Assembly (NCBI GenBank): GCA_037833965.1
Contig: AP031357.1
Coordinates: 5,600,001-5,664,000 of the forward strand
Direction of reading: 5' to 3'
DNA length: 64,000 nucleotides
Source: Marchantia polymorpha subsp. ruderalis
Taxonomy: Eukaryota > Streptophyta > Marchantiopsida > Marchantiales > Marchantiaceae
Position numbers and translations under genes: made by a program. Positions 1-10,100 of this stretch are shown here, piece by piece; within the stretch, counting starts at the first letter, position 1; every line of letters starts with the position of its first letter. The notes beneath the pieces were generated by a model. That model was not told where the DNA came from. It saw only the letters and a program-made list of their open reading frames with translations, and made no database searches.

Positions 1-51
1 GGTAGTGAAATCCTTATTCGTCAAGTGATTCACTATGGGGAGCGCGCATAC

Positions 52-502
52 CTTGTCAGCGTTTGTCGATTTCTCATCATCATTAGAAGATTTCCCGTTA
101 TCAGATGCAATGTCATCTGTGTCTTGCTTGTCGTCTTTGTCATCCGCTTCAATCGCCGCATCAAGCCTAGCTACCTGTGATCCAGTTATACAAACCTTGC
201 TTAGCATGAGTAAGAACAGCGTTAAAGCTTGAAAGATGGTTGACACATTTTCATACGCAGTTTATGGCCTCAACATTATAATAGAAAATATCTTCTCATG
301 TGATAAAAAAAAAACCATTCTTCGTCGCTTAAGATAGATGTTAATCTGAGTAGCGAAGGTGCTCAATTTATCTCTGTTTGATAAGAGATCTGAAATCATA
401 ATTAAAGGGAAAGAGTACCAGAGCAGGCTTTAGGCCAGTGGTGTCCAGTCCCCGCTTCGCTAGCTCATCTCTCAGCTCCTGGACTCTCAATTTGTTTGAC
501 AT
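52..502 (-). CDS. SAP-domain protein, N-terminal two exons (partial)
   Basis: Two exons are visible on the minus strand. Exon 1 (502 down to 419, 28 codons) starts at an ATG preceded in frame by a TGA, and begins MSNKLRVQELRDELAKRGLD. It ends at a GT donor (418-417). Exon 2 (174 down to 52, 41 codons) follows an AG acceptor and joins in phase 0, completing the helix-extended loop-helix of a SAP domain (KPAL then VARLDAAIEADD). It continues into an Asp/Ser/Lys-rich linker and ends at a GTATGC donor; the rest lies beyond the left edge. SAP domains bind AT-rich or scaffold DNA. Plant PARP2-type poly(ADP-ribose) polymerases start with a very similar SAP sequence, so PARP2 is one candidate; other nuclear SAP proteins (RNA-binding or chromatin factors) are equally possible. 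The exon-intron model and domain are read from sequence; the family assignment is inference. The intron is 244 bp. Confidence 0.82.
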
Positions 503-2100
503 TTCAACTAAGAGCAGTCAAAAGTCGGTTCCTTTAGTCGAGTGACCAGAAGATTGCGCTGCATCAGCACTTAAAATGTCAGCCTTAAACAACACATGTA
601 AACACTAGGAGTTCAAATCAAAACTTCTTTTCTCTTCACAGTGCAGTAATCAGATATCTTCCGCTTGAGTTTGGACTGAACAAACAGGTTCATTTCAGAG
701 ATGCCCATATCTAAAAAAGTTCGACAGCGTTACAGAATTGGCCGGCAAAGAAACAGTAAATGGAAGAGAAAGGAGAACAGCAGGACTGGTCAGTGTTTCA
801 AAGGTTGATGCAGATCTGATTGGCAACGATAATGTTGTGATGAGATCCAAGAAAACAATTGGAAAGCAGAGCTCGCAGCTACAATTAAATCCAAACAAAG
901 AGCAGAAAAGCTCCAGTAAGAGACATAAATCAGACGAGCGCGAAAAGTAATTTTCAACTTCTACAACCATCACACCATGGGAGAACAGATGTCGGAATGA
1001 TCTATATTCTCTGAGCACATTCTGCCTTTCCGTTACAGACCTTATCCATCGATCCAAATTCTACGACAAATCTAAAGGGCATGAAAAAATTCGATCTTGC
1101 TCTCAACCAGGTACAAGGGCATCTACTGCGACGTAAGGTGATTAATTATCCCCCATGCTGACTGCAAACATGACCTCATTAACACCGCCACCACCCAGAC
1201 AAAAGAAACACAGCACTTCACAATCAGCAGGAGATCTCAGCTCACGTCAAATCATGCTTCCAACTATCATTGGCTACGCGGAATCTACAAACATTAACAC
1301 ATGTGATATCCTTGTCTTGCACACTAGCGTGTCAGAGAAGCAAATGAGAGCATTGATTTGAGGCCCATTCGATCGCTGCCGAATTGAACTCGTTGCCTTT
1401 TTGAACCACTGAAATCGAAATCTTTATTTAGCGCGCTATAAATTCAAAAAAAAATTCGCACGGCACTCGAACGCAAAAGCGACATACCGAAAGAAAAAAA
1501 TCCTCGGGCGAGCGATCCATGCACTAAATGCACGCGCACGTACCTCCTCCTACTCCTCCGGTCTGAAGCAGAATTGCAAGATTTGTCAAAACCATGAACG
1601 AATGTTCGCGATCTCAGGTCGTCCTCCGCCTGCGCTGCTCCGCTCTCCAGGCATCTCTCTCTCTCCGCTGGAGAACATTTAGAAGAACACTGCGATCGTG
1701 TCTCCCGGTTCGAGCCACTCACGCGGGCAATCGGCAGCTCTTTCGCCTGAAGGATGACCAGAGCTCCCACAGCGCTCCTCCATGCCAGGCCGCCCAGATG
1801 TTCTTGTAACGAAGGAGAGACGTGGTCAACGCGGAGATCTTGCGGTATAGATTTGAATATCGCGATTGACAAACTGGCATCTGAGACGACAAGCTTCAGA
1901 TCGAAGCCAAGCCAGCCGACGACTGTACGGCACCCTTGTTCAATCTCTCTTATTACGGATCTTCTCTTAACTTTAGACGGAGCAGAAAAGCAACTTCCCT
2001 GAAGAGGTACAGGGATACATTCTCGTCTAAACTTGAATATGATCCATCGCTTATCTTTGAGTGATAAGTCTTTTTGTAACCTCACTCTATCCACAAACCC
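503..2100. other. Upstream region of the SAP gene; no firm gene
   Basis: This holds the likely promoter and leader of the minus-strand SAP gene. Around 1500-2000 the DNA is GC-richer, with a short CT run near 1650, as in plant leaders. Long open frames exist on both strands here (for example minus 2094-1444), but none shows a recognisable domain and they overlap each other, so I do not call them genes. Confidence 0.4.
699..950 (+). CDS. Possible plus-strand exon, unidentified
   Basis: After a CAG at 696-698 a frame stays open to a TAA at 948-950. It encodes a Lys/Ser/Gln-rich hydrophilic stretch ending in KRHKSDEREK. A second coding-looking piece follows a good acceptor at about 1040 (reading SIDPNSTTNLKGMKKFDLALNQ, translated here only in part) and meets a GTACAAG donor-like site. 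No start codon, domain or consistent joining frame could be found. It lies just upstream of the divergent SAP gene. It may be a remnant of an old gene, an antisense transcript, or chance. Confidence 0.2.
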   Translation, partial: RCPYLKKFDSVTELAGKETVNGRERRTAGLVSVSKVDADLIGNDNVVMRSKKTIGKQSSQLQLNPNKEQKSSSKRHKSDEREK

Positions 2101-5100
2101 ATGAGATCACACGTTCTAACAATCTGTTGTGCCCCATGAGGTACTTTGCCGTACTGGTTTAAACCTTCGTATCTAAATTTAAAGGAGAGCGTTGAATGCT
2201 TCGCCACTCCTCTCTCATTTCTTCATGAAAATAGCTTTATCTCTACTCTCCATACAATACTTGCTGCAATACTTTAAGCTGCCCGAGAGGAATGTAGTCT
2301 TGTTAGACCTATTGCTTGAATACACGTTTTTCTCTTACACTTCGTCAAGACTTTAACATAGCCTTAGGAAGAAAATATTTGTTTACTAAATTAAATACTC
2401 TTTATTAATTTAATCAAGTCCTTGAAATCAATAATTTTGTAAAATATTCAATGCTAATTGGCAAATAATACTGGAATAAATGACATGATCGCATATGCAC
2501 CTGTCAATCAAAAATGAACCTCTAAGTTACGTGGAGAGTAATTTATGTAAAAGATCTCATAGTTGTTGTTAAATCATAAGATCTTGATGGTTAAACCATA
2601 AAAATCAACTCACTTCTTGATTTAACTCTTGATACTTTAACATTGATCAGTTCAATTAAATAGTCTCTGTTTATATAAAGTAACATTTAGGTTTTGAAGT
2701 AAATCACTTGAATTCAAGTGGAAGTAGAATCAGGGATCTGAATCAGATATACACTATGTGTCATATATAAGTGTACGCTATGATCTACTGTTGAGAAATT
2801 TTCTCTGTTTGTATATTTTCCTGATGCATTTCCAACAGTGATCTCTACTATGAAACATTATAATTTCTGAAATCTACATTCATGTGATTGATGACATGCA
2901 AAATTTTGAATATAATTTTCATATGCTAATGATTCCAGTATCACATCTTTACTCCACAATGAATGCAAACATCTAGCACTATACCAAAATAATGCGTTTT
3001 TGTTATATATAATATCATGAAGGAAAAAGATTGTTTCACAAACTTTGAATAATGATTAACTACCAAAAAAAATTTCATCATGTGCTGATATCCATTTCAT
3101 TTCATATGAATCAAACTAACATCAAAATTAAAAATTCTTTTAAATTAAAATTCTAATTGTCAATTTTTAGTCATTTATAAATAAGTAAAACTAAGATTTT
3201 TTTATTTATTTTTATTATTCATTTGCAGAAAAAATCTGCAGAGACGAATTTTCAATTTCTTGATCATTGATGTATTAAAAAAAATACTATTGGTGACAAA
3301 AACTTCTATAGTTGACTTTCTATAATTGATGATATTTTTTACATTAATAGAAAATGCATCAAGAGATCATTTTTTTCATGCAGATAGTACAGAATCAACA
3401 GATTTTTTTAAATATAAAGTATTGAATGTTTATTTCATTTTAATTCATTCAAACTTTGTTTGATCATTTAGTCTTGAATCTATCTAAACTAACATCATTC
3501 GCGTTTTTCTGTTTATACATTATAAAATTTATTACAGGATCTTCTTAATGAGTGACTTAACTATTTTAAATTGATAAGCACTAAAACAATATAATAAAAA
3601 TTTCAAGGGTTATAGAAATCTTGAATTGCTACGATGATCAAAAAAAATATTGAAAAAATTAATATATGAGGACATAATTATAAATAATCAATTTTACCCA
3701 AATTTACTGAAATAAAAGTATGTGTGTATTTCACCCACAAATCATATCTGAATAGAACTAACAAATCATGTTCAATTATTCAAGTTAAAATGATATTTTA
3801 ATTTACTTTATTTTATCAGAATTTGCATATAAACTATCTTTTGTTAATACATACTCAACTTGTTGTCTTGTTAACATCAACATAGATGTACATGAAGAAA
3901 TTCATTCAAAATATTGAGAATTGAACATTATCTCATAGATTATCGATTGTGACTCACACTTATTAATTGGATAATCCAAGTATGGACACCTGAATTAAGA
4001 AATAAAGGAATAATCATTCAAATTTATACATTTATTAAAGGTTAAATCTTTCAAGGTTAGATAGATTATTTACATGTAGTTTGATATTTTTATCATATAT
4101 TTAGATGAAAAAATATCTTGATCCTAGAAGTAATAAAATTTAGTTTCATCAAAAATTCTTAAAAAATAAAATTTGTGTTAAAATTTTAATTATACAAATA
4201 ATTGTTCTTATGATCTTCCATTCTTAACACATATATTTAATTTAAAATATAGGAATTATTGACTAGATGATTTCATTGTATTTATATATAACATGTTATG
4301 CACACATGCTAATGTGTATCTAACATTGAATGTGATTTTTGATTACAAATAAGATTAGCTATCAATTACAAGCTTAATTCTAAGAACAATTTTCACATTG
4401 TGTATGAATTTGAAGTACGTCAAGCTTCCAAAAATTAATAATTTCTAATATACATTTGATTTGTAAGTAATGAGGAAATATTTATAAAAATAAGAATCAA
4501 TTTGAAGTTAAATGAAATCAAGTTATGAAATAGTATAAACTAAAATTTCATTTATAAAAGTCATTCAAAAAAATTCAAATTTTTTACATTGTTACAAGTT
4601 GTAATCATTAATGTTTATAATTAAGTAATATAAACTTCATACTCATATAAAATTATGAAGAAAATATTATATATATAATCTAGAAAAAATTAACATTGGA
4701 AATTTATTTTTTAATTCTATATTATTTGTAAATAAAATATTGATAAAAAAACATCAAATATTTAAAAAGTTTCCTAGTAATTGTACTAATTATAGTTATT
4801 AATTGTTGTTTGCAAATTCTTTAAAAAAATCGTATGTTAATCTTTTATTATTATAATTTAGGAAAATGAAATTCCTACATTGTGTTGAATAAATGTGTAA
4901 TGTGCCTCCGGACTTATAAAAGATAAATAACATATATATTTAAGTACCTCCTTATAATTTGTTGTTGTAGTGAATAAAAACTTGAACATAAAATGTTATA
5001 AAAGTTAGATGAATTTTAGTGACAATATAAAGCAAAATTTGTGAATGATACAAATAAAGACTAACACATACTTTGCAAGTAAATTTTGTGACATTTGAGA

Positions 5101-6970
5101 GTAAAACTGAATAGAACTTTGCATTTTGAGTAGATTTAAACACACATGTAAAACAATAATTTAATAATGTACAATAAATACTCTTAAAAAACAAACTATA
5201 AGATCAATAACTTATATGTTTAGAATCTAGTTTGAATTCTAGATTTTTTGCTTGCAAAACTTTGCATGCAATTTTTTCACACATTTTTTTTACATGTAAT
5301 TAAAAATTTTAGAAATTGATAACTACATTGAAATTGATAACAATGACATCACAAAATGTTTTACACTTGAAATGATAGATATTCAATTTTGTTATTAAGA
5401 AATTGATAACTACACAAATTTTTTTTAATGATTCGAACAAATATCAACAACATTTAAAACTTTCATGTTCAAAAATTTTGATTTTTCAATCTATGATAAT
5501 ATACAATGATATGATAATTAATAAAACTACTTCTTCAATTGTTGAAGGAGTAAATCTAATTGAGTAAGTCAAATTAAAATAATACACATTGAAATAATAC
5601 ACAACTTAATAGATACTTAGAGTAACAAGAAAAATTCAAAATAGAGTAACAATCTTATTTATTTATTTGAAAAAGAATGATGTTGTAAAAATATTAATCA
5701 TGTTGAATAATCCCTTGCAGCTACAACCTTTAAAAAAAATAGCAAATAAGAAAATTTAAAATATGATTGAGAAACTTATTTATTTAATTCTTGATGATGA
5801 TACAAAATGTCATGTAATAACATCAAAATTTTTGTCTATAATTTGTTTTATTCATCCATAGAGCACATAAATAACAGAAAATTATGACATTAAAATATTG
5901 ATTATTAATTTTAAAATTCAATGTACATTATTTCAAGCATATATATAGCTGATATTTAAGCTTTAATTATTATAATTAAAATTTGACAATAAAAAAATCA
6001 AATTGAAACAAAATGTTAGAAAATTTCACAATTAATTGTGGAAGATAATCTGACGACTATATCAAACAATTTTACAAGTTTGATGAACATATCATTTCAT
6101 AAATATTTAAGAATAACAAACAACGTCACAAACAAATTTCTACTCTAAATTACAACTGTCAATCAATAAACAAAAATCAGTGTAATATATACAATTGACA
6201 ATGGAAATAAATATCAGAATAAACTTTGAAAAAATTATGATCTTTATGTTAGTTTAACTTGTTTTGTTAACTATAGTTAAATTGTTTTGTTAATATCTAA
6301 TTGAATTTTATGTTGTTAGCGTTTTTTTCTTCAGTTTGGGGTTTAATTTGGGCTTTTAGTTTGTATACTTTGTAGCCTAATATGAGCATATTTCAATATA
6401 GTATCACATGTAAATCCGATAGATAATAATATAATAGAGTTTGTTAAATGAGGGCTTTATGTAATATTCTCGTTTTAGTGAATTTTTTATTTTGATTGTG
6501 TACGTAATCTCATGTGGAGATGAATCACGTCCATAGATTTGTGATTTTGTTGCGTTGGACTTACATTAAAATTTATAATGAATAAAAAAATGTGTCTAAA
6601 CAATGTATTCATTTTATATTTATAAAATATATCCGGTTGAATGAATGAATCAATGATTGAAGTCGGTGTATTTTTAAATATTTGATATCATCAAGATTAT
6701 GATTGTTTTGTAATGTATTTTTAGAATTTTATATAAATCAATCAAAAAAGGAAAAAACCAAAATAAAAGAAATTTTATTTATTTCATTTTAAATTCAAAA
6801 TCATAGTAAATAAATTCATTTACATACAAAGATGATGCTCATAAAAATTTAAGATAATAAATTTTATTTTTTTGAAATATTGATGCTCAAGTATTAAATT
6901 TTTGTTGAAATTAAGATTAAAAAAGAAGATTTTGAGAAATCAATTATTAATTAAAGTAATTTGATGTGAA
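2101..6970. other. AT-rich intergenic desert
   Basis: Very AT-rich DNA, with many short homopolymer runs and no open frame above about 80 codons. No splice-linked exons, tRNA, LTR pair or clear tandem array were seen. It probably consists of decayed transposon sequence, but I could not identify any family in it. Confidence 0.5.
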
Positions 6971-6975
6971 AAAGA

Positions 6976-7202
6976 TGTAAGTCAAATATTTATGAAAGAA
7001 ACAACAACACAGAGATAACATAATTCAACCTCAAGAAGAGTGCTATGTTCGTCCAAAACTCTCAGCACTTTGCTCTAGGTCTTGTTAGAAAGACTCAATA
7101 TATAAGAAGAACCCCGAGGTATTTATCATTAGTCTATGCGACCATCCTAGCTATAAACAGCTAAGATCCGAGGTTACTCCTTAACTAGAGTTAACTTCAA
7201 CA
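6976..7202 (-). repeat. 3' LTR of the element (left copy)
   Basis: 227 bp, TG...CA bounded, with the inner blocks AACCTCAAGAAGAG, CCCCGAGGTATTTATCA and CTAGCTATAAACAGCTA shared with the right copy. The minus strand has a TATA-like stretch opposite about 7095-7110. Its outer flank is AAAGA. Confidence 0.9.
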
Positions 7203-7216
7203 ATCTTCCACTTCAC
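7203..7216 (-). other. Polypurine tract of the LTR element
   Basis: Read on the element strand the bases run AGTGAAGTGGAAGAT straight into the LTR start TGTTG. Copia elements of plants typically carry an AAGTGGGAGAT tract at exactly this junction, so this marks plus-strand priming and supports the Copia assignment. Confidence 0.75.
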
Positions 7217-7879
7217 TCACGTTAAGTAATTGTAACCTCTATAACATATATTATTACTCCGCGAGAAATTTTAGACAGAAATATACCACAAAGCTACTTG
7301 TTTACATAAGAGTTAACTATAACTAAATCGTAGCCATAACATGATAAAATAATAACATAAAGAGTTAAGTAAAAAACTTGCTAGCATATAGGTAACAGAA
7401 GTTTTGTAACCTATGTAATTTTTCCACAGGAAGTTCTAGAAAGAAACTTAATACAAGGCCAGTCTTTACACGAGAGTTGACTTGAACTAAGCCGTAGACA
7501 TCAAAGTATAGAGTAAATATATAAAAAGAAAACTGAATATATTACGTTGATACTATGCATGATAGCACAGTTTCGTTTGAAATTCTTTCTAGAAATAATA
7601 TTGACAAACGCATCAGCTGGATTAAATTTATACTCTATCTTGGCCAGCTTAATCATCAAAATTACCATCAAGATTGACTAGATCAATCATCAGAGTTCAC
7701 CGTCAAGATGAACTAGCTCAATTACCAGAGTCTATCGTCAATATATGACTAATATTGACTATTGACTGTATTGACTATATTCGTGAACAAAATTTTTCAC
7801 TTGTCAGGACAAAGATCCTTAGAATTCTCCCACTCTTTCAATGAACAAGGTTCATTGAAAGACACACACACACTAACAT

Positions 7880-8380
7880 GAACCTTTTAATATATGTTGC
7901 TTGCGACTTACTATCATCTCTTACTATCTGTCACTTGTGACTAACTCTCACAGTTGCTCGCGACTTACTATGCCCACAACTAATTGTCATGTGTGATATT
8001 TCTCACCGTTGCCCGCCACTTACTACGCCTGCAACCGACTGTCATGTGTGATTATCTCTAAATGTTATGCGCGCATTACTAATTGCGCTCGCAACTAGCC
8101 CTCATTGTCGCTCGCGACTGATTGTGCTCACATCTTACTGCGTTCGCGACTCACCGTCGTCCGCGACATACCGCGTCCACGCCTTACTTCATCAGTGATT
8201 CATTGTCTCCCGCAACTTGTCATCCGTCATCTACGACCACCGTTGACCGTGATCAATGTCGCCTGCAACCACTGTTGTTTGTGATCAATCCGTCACCCGC
8301 AACCACAGTCGCTCGTAACCAATGTTGCCCGCAATAACGTCATCCACAACCAATGTTGCCCGTGATTAATGTCTTCCGTA
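7880..8380. repeat. Degenerate short-repeat array inside the LTR element
   Basis: A run of imperfect units built on words such as TTGCCCGCAACC, GTCGCTCGCGACT and TTACT recurs at irregular spacing of roughly 30-50 bp. The units are too diverged to give a fixed period by eye. Similar arrays are known in the untranslated or cargo parts of plant LTR elements. No reading frame is conserved across it. Confidence 0.6.
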
Positions 8381-8630
8381 ACTCACTTGATTGTGATTGC
8401 CTTCCGAATCAATTTACTCCTTTTGAATCATCGTTCAACTCCTGAAAAATGTTCAGATGCACTATTGGCATCAAGAGCTTTTCAACGATATCCAATTTAC
8501 CTATACTCTGATGAGAAATATTTTGGATATAATATTCTGTCACAATCACTGTTGGTCAACAGTCACCGTAGATCACCGTTCGTCACCGTCACCCGTTGAA
8601 TGCTTTGCCCTACCAACCACATTTGACCTC

Positions 8631-8671
8631 AACCACGTTGAATATTAACCACGTTGAATATTAACCACGTT
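8631..8671. repeat. 16-bp tandem repeat, about 2.5 copies
   Basis: The unit AACCACGTTGAATATT is repeated exactly at 8631-8646 and 8647-8662 and then begins again. Looser copies of the CCACGTT core occur up to about 8800. Confidence 0.8.
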
Positions 8672-8799
8672 TGATCTCAAATCATTGTTAACCGACCACG
8701 ATAATCCTATCAACTACGTTGGCTCTAATTATCGTGGTTCATCAACCAATCACAGTTGACTCTATAATCACGTTTGGTCTACTACCACGCAAGATTTTC

Positions 8800-9720
8800 C
8801 ACCATCAGCTCGAATCCTCGGCCGTTTATTGTTTGTATTTTGTTCGTCCTTGCGTGAAAAAAGCCTGCCGTTCGAAGCCGTCGACTACCCTGCTCGCTTG
8901 GTGAGGAGTTAGTTGCCCCAAAATCTTCTTACCGCAGCTTCTATGCAAGTGTAAGCTGCATGAGTTTAGAGAGTGCACGTGCCCGCTTTTATCTCCCTGC
9001 TCTCTTGTTCGAGACACCAGCACGCTCTCGGCCGCAAGGCTAGGACCTCGTCACTCTCTTGCACGGGAGAAAGGTGCCCCGCCGCTCGGCCCCCTGCCCA
9101 TTAAGTTCGGTGGGGCTATAAACAATCATGCTAGGGCTTGTAAATAGACTTATGCCCGGCCGTTTGGTCGGGGCTTTTAAATGTCATCGTCCCGTTTTGG
9201 ACCACAGCCATGGTCCCCTCGGCCCGCTCGGATATTTTGTGTGGCCGCTGTAGTCCCGATTGTGATTCCGGGATGAATTACTATTTTCCTCTTCGGCCCC
9301 TTGTTACCGTCGTTGTTCCTCCGCCTTGTTACGCTGTTGGTTTCCTCCGCTTGGCTCTTTCCTTCTCCTTCTCGCTTGCTCGTGGAGCTCTCTCGCGTGC
9401 AAAATAAAGAAGAGAAAAAGAAAGGTCTCTACGAAGCATCAAGAACCCTAAAATGTACTCCCTATGTGTATGTCACTTGCTCATTTGGCTCATTGCTCGC
9501 CCATCGTACGTCTTGATGCATCAACTTCCTCGGCCCAAGCTTGTCCGAAACATCAAATTTGCACCTGTCGCCGGTCGCCGAATCAATCGAGATCAAGCAG
9601 AAGCAAGCAAACCGAGACGAGCACGTCCGAGTCAATCTTAATAATAACAATGGAAACATGTTGAATTTGGCAATCCCTCCGTTCTATTTCTGCGCGTGCT
9701 ACTGCTATCGCGTAGGGCCG
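8800..9720. other. GC-rich block in the LTR-element interior
   Basis: Between two AT-rich stretches lies a block much richer in G and C, with words such as GGCCCGCTCGG and CTCGCTTGCTCGTGGAGCTC and a telomere-like CCCTAAAA near 9447. It has several short overlapping open frames on both strands and none with a recognisable domain. It may be captured host sequence or a structured RNA region of the element. Confidence 0.5.
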
Positions 9721-9870
9721 CACGAACAACCTTTGGGCACTGTCTTCAAGATGTATATGATGCTATACTTGCTGGCTCGCCAAACGCGTCACACAAAATG
9801 TCATTCATGACAAATTGAACACTCGAGCCGAAAGCTCGCTATGATAAAACAAACATCCGAGCCAAAACTT

Positions 9871-9883
9871 TACTCTGATACCA
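9871..9883 (-). other. Primer-binding site (initiator tRNA-Met)
   Basis: On the element strand the bases read TGGTATCAGAGTA. The first 11 match the usual plant LTR-retrotransposon site complementary to the 3' end of initiator tRNA-Met. It lies two bases from the LTR end, as expected. Confidence 0.9.
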
Positions 9884-9885
9884 TT

Positions 9886-10095
9886 TGTAAGTCAAAAATC
9901 CATGAAAGAAACGTTGTTCACCCTCAAGAAGAGGGCTACGTCTACACAGAACTCTCAACACTTTACTATATGTCTTGTTGGAAAGACTCTATATTCATGG
10001 AGAACCCCGAGGTATTTATCACAAGTCTAAGCGACCGTCCTAGCTATAAATAGCTAGGACTCGAGGTTATTTCTTTATTGGAATTAACCTCAACA
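9886..10095 (-). repeat. 5' LTR of the element (right copy)
   Basis: 210 bp, sharing ends and several inner blocks with the left LTR; 17 bp shorter through small deletions. Its outer flank is AAAGA, identical to the flank of the left copy. Confidence 0.9.
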
Positions 10096-10100
10096 AAAGA

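Larger units (their letters stand above)
6976..10095 (-). mobile_element. Non-autonomous Copia-like LTR retrotransposon
   Basis: A complete 3.1-kb element in minus orientation. Two related direct repeats (6976-7202 and 9886-10095) begin TGTAAGTC and end CAACA on the plus strand, so on the element strand they begin TGTTG and end TTACA. They are flanked by an identical 5-bp duplication, AAAGA (6971-6975 and 10096-10100). Two bases inside the right LTR is an initiator-tRNA-Met primer-binding site (element strand TGGTATCAGAG). Abutting the left LTR is a Copia-style polypurine tract (element strand GAAGTGGAAGAT then TGTTG). The 2.7-kb interior has no gag, protease, integrase, RT or RNase H reading frame, so mobilisation would need a helper element. 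The LTRs have diverged clearly (by eye about a fifth of positions, plus indels), so the insertion is old. The interior is unusual: short degenerate repeats and a GC-rich block. Confidence 0.9.

Noticed and set aside
1444-2094. Minus-strand open frame of 216 codons
   Set aside because: No known domain; it overlaps plus-strand frames, lies in the SAP gene's probable promoter region and its composition looks unbiased.
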